A stretch of 5,882 nucleotides of DNA, taken from positions 1 to 5,882 of the forward strand of contig JAISMT010000021.1 of the NCBI GenBank assembly GCA_031276585.1. Direction: 5' to 3'. The translations under genes and the position numbers were made by a program. Source of the DNA: Bifidobacteriaceae bacterium. Lineage in GTDB: Bacteria > Actinomycetota > Actinomycetes > Actinomycetales > WQXJ01. Below, piece by piece: positions 1 to 5,882 of the stretch; within the stretch, counting starts at the first letter, position 1; every line of letters begins with the position of its first letter. Under the pieces are notes generated by a model, which worked only from the letters and a program-made list of their open reading frames with translations, had not been told where the DNA came from and ran no database searches.

Positions 1-841
1 AAATATCGTGCAGCGAGGAGGGGCCTAATAGTGTCCAACCGATAAACAGGATGGCCGCCACTGGTAACAGAGCTACCGCTGAAGTATTGATGGAACGCAC
101 CATAGTTTGGTTTACCGCCAAGTTAGCGGCTTCCCCGTAGGTGTATTTGCTTTGATCCAGCACGCCTTCGGTGTTCTCCCGCACTTTGTCGAAGATCACC
201 ACCGTGTCATACATGGAATAGCCCAAAACGGTGAGAAATCCAATCAGAGAAGCCGGAGTAACCTCAAACCCAACTGCCGCGTAGACCCCCACGGTAACCA
301 CTAGGTCGTGAATCAACGCCGCGATAGAACTCACGGCCATAGCCCAGTTCCGGAAGTAAAGGATCATAGCGACCGCTACCAGCACCAGGAAGATCAGAGA
401 ACCGCGGAGTGCTTTGCCAGAGACATCGGAACCCCAAGATGCGGAAACCTTTTGACTGGAAACATCACTCAAGGGCACTTTGTAAGCGTCCGCCAGATCT
501 TGCCGTAGTTCTACTGTTTCCTCCGTGGCCAACGTGGCGGTCTGTACTCGCACACCGCCACCGGCCAGTGAAGACACTTTAGGGGCGGTTTCCCCGCCCA
601 CAGTTTTGCGTACGGAGTCTAAAGCGGGTTGCTGTTCCGTGGAGGTAGTTCCTACCACCCGGAATTCAGTTCCACCCACAAACTCCATCCCTAGGCTCAA
701 GCCGGGAGTTATCACCAGGAGTCCACAAATTAACACCACTCCGATGGCCGCCGAGACCCAGATTTTGATCTTGGGCACCACCCGGTAAGAGCGGCGGCCG
801 GTATATAGGTCGTTACCCCATTGGGAAAATCCACCTGCCAT
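1..841 (-). CDS. secF: Protein translocase subunit SecF (3' end missing, cut by window edge)
   Basis: SecF pairs with SecD in the inner membrane and uses proton flow to help pull secreted proteins out of the SecYEG channel. My translation of the minus strand gives 280 codons before the window ends, so the C-terminal part lies outside. It begins MAGGFSQWGNDLYTG. Membrane segment 1 is at about residues 27-47. The family motif GMEFVGGTEF is at 51-60, and an extracytoplasmic domain runs to about 143. Further membrane segments lie near 145-163, 167-190, 195-219 and 251-272. The segment-4 signature GYSMYDTVVIFDKVREN is at 207-223; its Asp212 matches the conserved acidic residue of SecF. The ATG start overlaps the secD stop by one base (TGATG) and has a near-perfect Shine-Dalgarno 9 bases upstream, so translation is probably coupled to secD. 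Identification is secure; only completeness is unknown. Confidence 0.97.
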   Translation of the reverse strand, partial: MAGGFSQWGNDLYTGRRSYRVVPKIKIWVSAAIGVVLICGLLVITPGLSLGMEFVGGTEFRVVGTTSTEQQPALDSVRKTVGGETAPKVSSLAGGGVRVQTATLATEETVELRQDLADAYKVPLSDVSSQKVSASWGSDVSGKALRGSLIFLVLVAVAMILYFRNWAMAVSSIAALIHDLVVTVGVYAAVGFEVTPASLIGFLTVLGYSMYDTVVIFDKVRENTEGVLDQSKYTYGEAANLAVNQTMVRSINTSAVALLPVAAILFIGWTLLGPSSLHDI

Positions 842-2958
842 CAGAGGTCGCCTCCTTCCGTGCCGTCGCTACCGGTTCGCTCTTGAGCAAGCCGTTTGCG
901 TTCGGCTATGGACAGGCTTTCCTCGCCCGCCACCTTTACTAAGGGTTTAGCTTTCGGTTTAGCACCAGACGCGGAGCTACTGTCAGTCCGTTTACCACCG
1001 TCCAGCTCAGGCCGCCCCTCCGTGTCACCTTTTTGGGACCGGGGTGTGCCTTCTTCCAGCCCACCCGGTAACGGCCGGAAACTACCCCGGCCGGAGTAAC
1101 GCACGGAGCCTGGGGCACCCAAACGGAACGGATCCAAACCGGACCAAGGATGGCCCTCCGCGAAGAACTTGCGGCGGGCTAGGAACAAGATCATGGGGTG
1201 GGTAAACAGCATCACTATGACTAAGTCCATTACCGTGGTTAGCCCCAGGGTGAAGGCAAAGCCCCGCACACCCCCCACTGCCACCATGTAAAGCACTACA
1301 GCGGCCAAGAAGTTGACGCCGTCAGAAGCGATGATGGTGCGCCGCGCCCGCAACCAAGCCACATCCACGGCTTGGGCCAGAGGGCGCCCCCCCCGGATCT
1401 CATCTCGAATGCGTTCGAAGTACACGATGAAGGAGTCCGCGGTAATACCGATGGCCACAATCAAACCGGCCACGCCCGCCAGAGAAAGCCGGTAGCCCTG
1501 CAACCAACCCAGCAACACGATGGTGCCGTAGGAGACCCCCAGTGCCATGATCAGGGACAACATGGTGACCACCGATAGTGACCGGTACTGGAAGAAGGAG
1601 TAAATGAAGACCAGTACTAAGCCAATCAGGCCCGCCCACAAACCAACTGTGAGCTGTTCCGAACCGGCGGTAGCGGAAATCTGGTCTTGGGAATCAACGT
1701 TGAAGTTGATGGGGAGCGAACCAAAGGAAAGCTGCCCAGCCAGAGTCTTGGAGCTGGCTTGATTGAAGGAACCCGAGATTTGGGCTTGCCCAGTAGTGAT
1801 GACCTCGTTGCAAACCTCGGGAGCAGAAACCACTACGTCATCCAAAACGATGGCGAATTGCCGCTTGGGGTCTTCTTTAGAGGCTTGGCAAGCGTCATAC
1901 AACTTTTGGGTTACAGCCGCGAACTGTTTGCCGCCAGCCGAGTTGAATTCAATGTTGACTACCCATTGGCCAGTGGTGTTGCCCTGCTGGGTGGTGGCCA
2001 TGGAGTTGTTAGCGTTGGTCAACTCCGAACCCTGCACCATGACTGGTCCCAAAATGTAGGTACCAGTACCGGACTCATCACAGGTCACTAAGGGTTTGTC
2101 GGGGTCAGAAGGCTCGTTGCCCCGCGAAGAGCCCACTATGTTGCAGTTGATAGATTCCGCAATTACTTGGGCTTTAGCTACTTCTTCGCTCACACCACCC
2201 GTTGTTTTGGACTGCACGGTGGCTTCCTGACCTTCCAACAGCGATTCGTGTTGTTTGATCACTTCGCCGTACACCACGGATTCGTTGAGACCGTTCTCCA
2301 ACCGTGCGGTGTAGGCCTCATCGGGGGGGACTGGCATGTTTCCAGTCGAGGCGTTCACCTTCGAGGTGGGTTTGGGTACAGGTACTCCCGTAGCCGGGGC
2401 CGGGCTGGCCGCAGCCGAAGGGCTGGCGTCCGGAGCTGGAGTTTCTTCGCCTTCCGCGGCCGGACTAGCCGGATCAGCCGATGCCGTGGGGCTAGGGCTC
2501 GGAGTGGCCGAGGGGTTGGGGAAGGTCCGAGTAGACCAACTGGCTGGGTTCTGCGGTATGGCGCCAGCCGCGTACAACACTGTACGGAAGGTCATCTTGG
2601 CGGATTTGGTAACCAAATCCAGATCTTCTTGGCTGGGGTTACCGGGAATGGACACCACTATGTTGGAGTTTCCTTGCCGGGCAATCTCAGCCTCAGCGAC
2701 ACCTTGAGAGTCCACGCGGGAACGGATGATGTCAATGGCCTGGTCAATTTGCTCGGTAGTGACCTCGCGGTTACCTTCGGTGGATTGCGGAGTCAGCACC
2801 AACTGGGTACCACCCTCTAAGTCCAAAGCAAACTTGGGTAGAAACCCCGTCTTGTCTTGGGCGAACCCAACGCCAATGGCCCCAAACAATCCCACCACCA
2901 AAACAGCTAAAAACGCCAGGGTACGGCCGGGACGGGCCTTTTTAGAATATGTAGCCAC
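841..2958 (-). CDS. secD: Protein translocase subunit SecD
   Basis: SecD is the larger half of the SecDF proton-driven accessory complex of the Sec export machinery. The protein is 705 residues. Membrane segment 1 is at about 13-33, followed by the family motif DLEGGTQLVL at 46-55. The large extracytoplasmic P1 region is interrupted by a Pro/Ala/Ser-rich stretch at about 148-192. P1 resumes with NIEFNSAGGKQFAAVT (335-350), FAIVLDDVVVSAPEV (368-382) and LAGQLSFGSLPINF (406-419). Five more membrane segments follow at about 437-594. They include GITADSFIVYFERIRDE (504-520), whose Asp508 matches the conserved segment-4 aspartate. A roughly 95-residue charged, presumably cytoplasmic tail ends the protein. 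The start is GTG; an in-frame TAG sits directly before it, so no longer start is possible. The Shine-Dalgarno AAGGA lies 12 bases upstream, a rather long spacing. It lies 56 bases after yajC and overlaps secF by one base. Confidence 0.97.
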   Translation of the reverse strand: MATYSKKARPGRTLAFLAVLVVGLFGAIGVGFAQDKTGFLPKFALDLEGGTQLVLTPQSTEGNREVTTEQIDQAIDIIRSRVDSQGVAEAEIARQGNSNIVVSIPGNPSQEDLDLVTKSAKMTFRTVLYAAGAIPQNPASWSTRTFPNPSATPSPSPTASADPASPAAEGEETPAPDASPSAAASPAPATGVPVPKPTSKVNASTGNMPVPPDEAYTARLENGLNESVVYGEVIKQHESLLEGQEATVQSKTTGGVSEEVAKAQVIAESINCNIVGSSRGNEPSDPDKPLVTCDESGTGTYILGPVMVQGSELTNANNSMATTQQGNTTGQWVVNIEFNSAGGKQFAAVTQKLYDACQASKEDPKRQFAIVLDDVVVSAPEVCNEVITTGQAQISGSFNQASSKTLAGQLSFGSLPINFNVDSQDQISATAGSEQLTVGLWAGLIGLVLVFIYSFFQYRSLSVVTMLSLIMALGVSYGTIVLLGWLQGYRLSLAGVAGLIVAIGITADSFIVYFERIRDEIRGGRPLAQAVDVAWLRARRTIIASDGVNFLAAVVLYMVAVGGVRGFAFTLGLTTVMDLVIVMLFTHPMILFLARRKFFAEGHPWSGLDPFRLGAPGSVRYSGRGSFRPLPGGLEEGTPRSQKGDTEGRPELDGGKRTDSSSASGAKPKAKPLVKVAGEESLSIAERKRLAQERTGSDGTEGGDL
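851..857 (-). promoter_or_regulatory. Strong ribosome binding site of secF inside the secD 3' end
   Basis: The minus strand reads AAGGAGG here, followed by 9 bases and then the secF ATG at 841. It lies within the last codons of secD. It is the best Shine-Dalgarno match I found in the window and fixes the secF start, together with the TGATG stop/start overlap. Confidence 0.85.
2383..2517 (-). repeat. Low-complexity Pro/Ala/Ser-rich segment within secD
   Basis: Codons for residues 148-192 of SecD are dominated by Pro, Ala, Ser and Thr, with a short acidic patch (GEETPAPD) in the middle. The segment interrupts the extracytoplasmic P1 domain between recognisable SecD motifs. Such Pro/Ala insertions are familiar in actinobacterial SecD. 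It is likely an exposed disordered linker rather than a mobile insertion, since frame and composition stay continuous. Confidence 0.75.
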
Positions 2959-3015
2959 CTACTCGCTTCTTCCTTCGGAACTATCTGGGGCTGGGACACA
3001 GATGAGCTGGTCCAT
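2959..3015 (-). CDS. Possible 18-residue leader ORF before secD (speculative)
   Basis: An open frame exactly fills the gap between yajC and secD. Its ATG overlaps the yajC stop (TAATG) and its TAG stop directly abuts the secD GTG start. The peptide would read MDQLICVPAPDSSEGRSE. An AAGGA sits 12 bases before its ATG, inside the end of yajC. Arrest-type leader peptides upstream of secDF genes are known elsewhere (VemP of Vibrio). This one is very short, has no signal or membrane segment, and lacks any arrest motif I recognise. If translated, it would deliver ribosomes to the secD start by termination-reinitiation. It could equally be a chance frame in a 56-base spacer. Confidence 0.2.
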   Translation of the reverse strand: MDQLICVPAPDSSEGRSE

Positions 3016-3464
3016 TAAGCTTTGGAATCCTTCTCGTTTGTTTCCTCACCGGCATCAGGGGTTTCACCGTCGTCATCGGCGTATTCACCCTCTTCTGGCG
3101 GGTAAGGCTCAATCATGGCGGCCCACTCCTCGTCTGGAACCTGGGATTTAATGGCCCGGCGCACAAAAGTTGATTCGCTACCGCCTGGTGACATGAGAGT
3201 CAGAACATCGCCTTGGATGTCGCTGATGACGCCTACCATGCCGCCTGCTGTCATCACCCGGTCACCCAGAGCCAAGCCGGAACGGAAATCCACCAGCTGT
3301 TGCTGTTGTTTCTTACTGCGACGTGACATGAACCACATCAGGAGGATCATCCCCCCCAGGAAGATAAACATGGTGTAGTTACTGAATCCACCGCCGCCTT
3401 GACCGGAGCCTCCACCCGGCGCGGGGGTGGAATCCGCCAACCACACGGCTTGATACACGTTCAC
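3015..3464 (-). CDS. yajC: Preprotein translocase subunit YajC
   Basis: YajC is the small single-span membrane partner of SecD and SecF. The 149-residue protein has a short N-terminal stretch rich in Gly and Pro (about 12-27). One membrane segment follows at about 30-47 (TMFIFLGGMILLMWFM). The basic/Gln patch SRRSKKQQQQ (48-57) should face the cytoplasm. The conserved YajC core LALGDRVMTAGGMVGVI is at 64-80, and VRRAIKSQVPDEE (101-113) follows. The tail from about 119 is strongly acidic, as in many actinobacterial YajC proteins. The GTG start is chosen because a GAGGAG Shine-Dalgarno lies 8 bases upstream; the next Met (residue 32) would remove part of the membrane segment. It sits 87 bases after ruvB and 56 bases before secD. 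The N-terminal extension before the membrane segment is longer than in E. coli YajC. Confidence 0.95.
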   Translation of the reverse strand: MNVYQAVWLADSTPAPGGGSGQGGGGFSNYTMFIFLGGMILLMWFMSRRSKKQQQQLVDFRSGLALGDRVMTAGGMVGVISDIQGDVLTLMSPGGSESTFVRRAIKSQVPDEEWAAMIEPYPPEEGEYADDDGETPDAGEETNEKDSKA

Positions 3465-3472
3465 CTGAAAAG

Positions 3473-3478
3473 CTCCTC
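3473..3478 (-). promoter_or_regulatory. Ribosome binding site of yajC
   Basis: The minus strand reads GAGGAG, 8 bases before the yajC GTG. It supports the GTG start. It is much stronger than the weak sites in front of the overlapping ruvA and ruvB starts, which suggests yajC is initiated independently rather than by coupling. Confidence 0.8.
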
Positions 3479-3490
3479 ATTTAGTAGCAA

Positions 3491-3528
3491 TGTCCGGGGT
3501 GAGTCTAGCCCACGCCACCACTCGGACA
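3491..3528. repeat. Imperfect inverted repeat between ruvB and yajC
   Basis: The outer arms TGTCCG (3491-3496) and CGGACA (3523-3528) are exact reverse complements. Inner arms GGTG (3498-3501) and CACC (3516-3519) also pair. They are separated by a 1-by-3 internal loop and enclose a 14-base loop. No T-run follows on the minus strand, so it does not look like an intrinsic terminator. It could be an RNA hairpin in the ruvB-yajC spacer or a protein-binding dyad, as it overlaps the possible promoter. Confidence 0.45.
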
Positions 3529-3529
3529 A
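3502..3529 (-). promoter_or_regulatory. Possible weak promoter for yajC-secD-secF
   Basis: On the minus strand a TTGTCC (3524-3529) and a TAGACT (3502-3507) are separated by 16 bases. Each matches the sigma-70-type consensus (TTGACA / TATAAT) at four of six positions, and TAGACT fits the actinobacterial TAnnnT pattern. Transcription would begin near 3495, about 30 bases before the yajC start. The gap is the longest in the window and yajC has a strong ribosome binding site, which makes an internal promoter plausible. The matches are weak and could be chance. Confidence 0.3.
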
Positions 3530-3551
3530 GAATGACCGGCCGCAACCCTAC

Positions 3552-4601
3552 TTAGGAGGCATCAAACAGATCAACTGGCCCCGCCGGGCGGGGTGGCGTC
3601 AAGCCCAAGTGTTCGTAGGCGGCGGCGGTAGCTACGCGCCCTCGCGGGGTGCGCGCCATCAGCCCTTCCCGTAGTAAAAATGGTTCTACCACCGTCTCAA
3701 TGGTGTCTGGCTCTTCCCCCACGGCAGCTGCCAAGGTGGCCAAACCTACCGCTTGGCCCGCGAACCGTTGCGCCAACAACCCCAAAATGGCGCGGTCTAA
3801 ACGGTCCAAACCCCGCCGGTCTACCTGGTAGACCTCTAAAGCTCCCAGGGCGGCGGCTAAATTTCCCACTCCAGTGCCACGCACTTGAGCCCAGTCCCGC
3901 ACTCGGCGCAACAGACGGTTCGCAATCCGGGGGGTACCCCGGGAACGAGAGGCCAGTTCTTGAGCGGCTTCCAAACTCACTTCCAAGTCCAGCAGCGCAG
4001 CAGAACGCATTATGACCTGCTCTAATTCTGCGGCAGTGTAATAATCCAGTTGTCCAGTGAAACCAAAACGGTCCCGCAGGGGGGCCGGCAACAACCCCGC
4101 TCGGGTGGTGGCCCCCACCACAGTAAATGGCGGCAGCGTAAGTGGAATGGCGTTAGCTCCTGGGCCTTTACCCACCACTACATCGACCCGGAAATCTTCC
4201 ATCGCGAGATACAACATTTCTTCCACGGGGCGGGCCAGGCGGTGGATCTCATCCACAAACAAAACCTCACCTTCTTCCAGGGAAGTCAACACTGCCGCTA
4301 GGTCTCCAGCGTGTTGAATAGCGGGACCGGAGGTGACCCGCATAGATACCCCCAGTTCGGTGGCGATAATCATGGACAGGGTGGTTTTACCCAACCCGGG
4401 CGGTCCCGAAAGCAATACGTGGTCCGGGGGGGTACCCCGCGCTTTGGCGGCATCTAAAACCAGTTGGAGTTGCTCGCGAACCACGCTTTGGCCCACAAAC
4501 TGGCTGAGATTTTTAGGCCGTAAAGCTGCTTCGATGGCCCGTTCGGTACCGGAAGCTTCCGGAGTTAACGCCTCTTGGGCTAGAGATTCTTCCTGTTTCA
4601 C
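3552..4601 (-). CDS. ruvB: Holliday junction branch migration ATPase RuvB
   Basis: RuvB is the hexameric AAA+ motor that, bound to RuvA, drives branch migration of Holliday junctions during recombinational repair. The 349-residue protein has Walker A GPPGLGKT at 66-73, Walker B with the DEIH box at 117-120 (FVDEIH), sensor 1 GATTRAG at 163-169, and the arginine-finger motif LRDRFG around Arg178. The sensor-2 segment [12 protein letters not shown] follows. The C-terminal winged-helix domain begins near [10 protein letters not shown] and includes the typical [17 protein letters not shown]. All key residues are present and the length is normal, with a short variable N-terminus. The start is GTG, in a 4-base GTGA overlap with the ruvA stop; the ribosome binding site is weak, which fits translational coupling to ruvA. 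The stop is TAA, followed by the 87-base gap before yajC. Confidence 0.98.
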   Translation of the reverse strand: MKQEESLAQEALTPEASGTERAIEAALRPKNLSQFVGQSVVREQLQLVLDAAKARGTPPDHVLLSGPPGLGKTTLSMIIATELGVSMRVTSGPAIQHAGDLAAVLTSLEEGEVLFVDEIHRLARPVEEMLYLAMEDFRVDVVVGKGPGANAIPLTLPPFTVVGATTRAGLLPAPLRDRFGFTGQLDYYTAAELEQVIMRSAALLDLEVSLEAAQELASRSRGTPRIANRLLRRVRDWAQVRGTGVGNLAAALGALEVYQVDRRGLDRLDRAILGLLAQRFAGQAVGLATLAAAVGEEPDTIETVVEPFLLREGLMARTPRGRVATAAAYEHLGLTPPRPAGPVDLFDAS

Positions 4602-5218
4602 CGCTCCGGACCTAACGTGCGTAAAGCGGCTCGCAACAACCCGGGGGCATCAGCTGGGGCGTCGGGGCTAGACAACACTGTGGTGATGGCGTTCGCTGCC
4701 GCTGCCGGGGCCCAACCCAAGGATTCCAAAGCCGATTGCACGTCGGTAGCCACCGCTCCGGGAGAACCGGTTCCCGGGTTCCCGGCCCCCGGTACCCCCG
4801 CAGTGGTGCGTTCCGAACTGGGCCCCAGTTTGCCGCTTAACGAGATCACTAGTTTTTGGGCTCCTTTACGCCCAATGCCTGAAACTCGAGTTAGAGCAGC
4901 CACGTCTTCACTGTTCACCGCGCGGATCAGTTCTTCTGCCCCTAAAGTGGAAACCAGAGCTAAAGCCAAACGCGGCCCCACACCACTCACCGATTGGGCC
5001 GTAGTAAACACATCCCGTTCTAAGGTGGAAGCGAATCCATACAAGGTCAAGGAATCTTCCCGCACTACCAACCGAGTGGGGAGCACAGCTTCTTCACCGA
5101 GCCGCAGCAAATCCCGAGCCTTGGGAGTCAAAACAACGGCCAATCCCACCCCACCACATTCAATTACTGCAGAAGTACTGGTCAAAGCCACTACTGGACC
5201 ACGTAGTTGGGCTATCAC
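4598..5218 (-). CDS. ruvA: Holliday junction DNA-binding protein RuvA
   Basis: RuvA binds the four-way junction and loads RuvB. The longest open frame begins at 5275, but I place the start at the GTG at 5218. That start gives MIAQLRG, the usual RuvA N-terminus, and makes a 4-base GTGA overlap with the ruvC stop. The extra 19 residues of the longer version resemble no RuvA. The result is 206 residues, a normal length. Domain I (OB fold) carries the acidic-pin pair Glu54-Asp55 in [12 protein letters not shown]. Two helix-hairpin-helix motifs follow: [10 protein letters not shown] (77-86) and [10 protein letters not shown] (112-121). A flexible Gly/Pro-rich linker spans about 133-156. The C-terminal RuvB-binding domain III ([19 protein letters not shown], 160-178) ends the protein. 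The stop overlaps the ruvB start, so ruvC, ruvA and ruvB are likely translated as a coupled set. Confidence 0.96.
   Translation of the reverse strand: MIAQLRGPVVALTSTSAVIECGGVGLAVVLTPKARDLLRLGEEAVLPTRLVVREDSLTLYGFASTLERDVFTTAQSVSGVGPRLALALVSTLGAEELIRAVNSEDVAALTRVSGIGRKGAQKLVISLSGKLGPSSERTTAGVPGAGNPGTGSPGAVATDVQSALESLGWAPAAAANAITTVLSSPDAPADAPGLLRAALRTLGPER
4751..4822 (-). repeat. Gly/Pro-rich linker repeat within ruvA
   Basis: Codons for RuvA residues about 133-156 encode repeated Pro-Gly and Gly-x-Pro-Gly units ([14 protein letters not shown] at 141-154). At the DNA level this appears as short near-tandem copies of a TTCCCGG-type motif on the + strand (about 4771-4786). It matches the position of the flexible linker between RuvA domains II and III, which varies in length and sequence between species. 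Confidence 0.6.
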
Positions 5219-5790
5219 AAAGTCACCCAGTCTTTCCGGTTTCTTTGAGCGGCTGCCCGGGAAGCTTCCACCCAAGCTTTTTGAGCCGGAGAGGAGGCGG
5301 TGCCGGTAGGGCTAAGGGTGGCAGGACGCCAGGCGTGACAAATGGCAAAAGCTAAAGCGTCGGCGGCGTCGGCCGGGCGGGGCAACGCGTCTAAACGCAA
5401 CAAGCGGGCCACCATGTGCCCCACCTGTGCTTTCTCGGCTCTACCGTTGCCGGTGACCGCGGCCTTCACCTCCGTAGGGGTATGTAATCCCACTTCGATT
5501 CCCCGCCGCGCCGCTTCCACCAAAGCCACCCCACTAGCTTGCATAGTTCCGGACACCGTACCCACATCCCGCCGAGCAAACACCCGCTCCACCGCTACCG
5601 CGCCCGGTTGGTGCCGGTCCATCCACGCCCCCACCGTTTGAGCGATCTGCAACAATCTCTGATCCAACGGGTCAGTGGCTGGCGTGGTAGCCACCCCATA
5701 AGCCACTAGCTCTACCCGCCGCCCCGGGGACGCATCCACCACACCCAAGCCACAACGCGTAAGGCCCGGGTCTACGCCCAACACACGCAT
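5215..5790 (-). CDS. ruvC: Holliday junction resolvase RuvC (crossover junction endonuclease)
   Basis: RuvC is the dimeric, Mg2+-dependent nuclease of the RNase H-like fold that cuts Holliday junctions symmetrically. The 191-residue protein starts [14 protein letters not shown]. The four acidic catalytic residues are in place: Asp7 (GVDPG), Glu68 (AVERVF), and Asp141 with Asp144 ([16 protein letters not shown]). [13 protein letters not shown] (78-90) matches the conserved segment after the second catalytic residue. The tail after about 155 is a variable, Ser/Ala-rich extension that ends with basic residues. The start is ATG, 5 bases after the yebC stop. No good Shine-Dalgarno precedes it, so it may depend on ribosomes finishing yebC. 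Its stop overlaps the ruvA start as GTGA. No LexA-type SOS box is visible in front of it; control would come from upstream of yebC, outside the window. Confidence 0.98.
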   Translation of the reverse strand: MRVLGVDPGLTRCGLGVVDASPGRRVELVAYGVATTPATDPLDQRLLQIAQTVGAWMDRHQPGAVAVERVFARRDVGTVSGTMQASGVALVEAARRGIEVGLHTPTEVKAAVTGNGRAEKAQVGHMVARLLRLDALPRPADAADALAFAICHAWRPATLSPTGTASSPAQKAWVEASRAAAQRNRKDWVTL

Positions 5791-5795
5791 GAGGA

Positions 5796-5882
5796 CTATT
5801 CGCCCATCGCTTCGGCAATTACCTCATCCGGAGCGTCAAAGTTGGTGTAAACGTTCTGCACGTCATCGGAATCTTCCAAGGC
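5796..5882 (-). CDS. yebC: YebC/TACO1-family protein, C-terminal end only (5' part outside the window)
   Basis: The last 28 codons and a TAG stop are present. They include [20 protein letters not shown], the characteristic end of YebC-family proteins (typically LEDxDDVQxVYxNFD). The family was long annotated as transcriptional regulators. More recent work links members to translation, helping ribosomes through difficult sequences, as with mitochondrial TACO1. It lies 5 bases upstream of ruvC in the same direction, the usual actinobacterial arrangement. The start, promoter and catalytic context are beyond the right edge. Identification rests on a short but very distinctive segment. Confidence 0.9.
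   Translation of the reverse strand, partial: ALEDSDDVQNVYTNFDAPDEVIAEAMGE

Noticed and set aside
1687..2091. A 134-codon open frame on the + strand opposite secD
   Set aside because: It is antisense to conserved P1 motifs of SecD and has no family-like features.
2167..2820. A 217-codon open frame on the + strand opposite secD
   Set aside because: It lies wholly antisense to well-supported secD motifs and the Pro/Ala-rich region, whose GC-rich codons keep opposite frames free of stops. Its translation (runs of Arg, Gly, Ser) resembles no family I know.
3465..3551. Intrinsic terminator between ruvB and yajC
   Set aside because: A stem can be drawn, but no T-run follows on the minus strand and the stem is broken by an internal loop, so the label would not be supported.
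3931..4438. Two perfect GGGGTACCCC palindromes (3931-3940 and 4429-4438) as possible protein-binding sites
   Set aside because: Both are inside ruvB and arise from coding Arg-Gly-Thr-Pro (residues 55-58 and again in the sensor-2 segment) with the genome's preferred codons.
4617..5309. A 230-codon open frame on the + strand opposite ruvA
   Set aside because: It mirrors ruvA and the end of ruvC, has biased Ala/Pro/Thr/Ser composition and no recognisable domain. The RuvA reading is unambiguous.
5791..5795. LexA/SOS box controlling ruvCAB
   Set aside because: The gap to yebC is only 5 bases, and I saw no CGAAC-N4-GTTCG-like site by eye anywhere in the window. If present, it would lie upstream of yebC, outside the view.
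1..5882. A new defence, mobile or biosynthetic system
   Set aside because: Every stretch is accounted for by core repair and export genes in their usual order; there are no repeats arrays, transposase fragments, integration scars or abrupt composition shifts that I can see.

Overview
The window is a single, densely packed minus-strand gene block from what looks like an actinobacterium. Read in the direction of transcription (right to left), the order is yebC (3' end only), ruvC, ruvA, ruvB, yajC, secD, secF (5' part only). This order, with the Holliday-junction genes running into the yajC-secD-secF export genes, is the standard chromosomal synteny of Actinobacteria. The moderately high GC content, frequent GTG starts (ruvA, ruvB, yajC, secD), the Pro/Ala/Ser-rich insertion in SecD and the long cytoplasmic tail of SecD all agree. 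The protein style would suit an Actinomycetaceae-type genome, but that finer placement is a guess.

Region by region: 5796-5882 holds the last 28 codons of a YebC/TACO1-family protein. Then come ruvC (5215-5790), ruvA (4598-5218, using a GTG start well inside the longest open frame) and ruvB (3552-4601). These three are joined by two 4-base GTGA stop/start overlaps. An 87-base gap (3465-3551) carries an imperfect inverted repeat and a possible weak promoter. yajC (3015-3464) follows, then a 56-base gap that is spanned by an 18-codon open frame, then secD (841-2958). secD overlaps secF by one base (TGATG), and secF runs off the left edge after 280 codons.

How the genes work together: RuvA and RuvB form the branch-migration motor at Holliday junctions, and RuvC is the resolvase that cuts them. 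YajC, SecD and SecF form the membrane complex that assists SecYEG-dependent protein export using the proton gradient. The two halves share an operon by position, not by known mechanism. The tight overlaps suggest translational coupling within ruvCAB and within secDF, while the ruvB-yajC gap is the natural place for independent control.

No mobile element, CRISPR array, tRNA, rRNA or clear terminator is visible, and no stretch longer than 300 bases lacks a gene. The window is essentially a core housekeeping region. I see no new multi-gene system. The most interesting items are small: the possible leader ORF in front of secD, four cysteines confined to the extracytoplasmic part of SecD, and the dyad/promoter arrangement before yajC.
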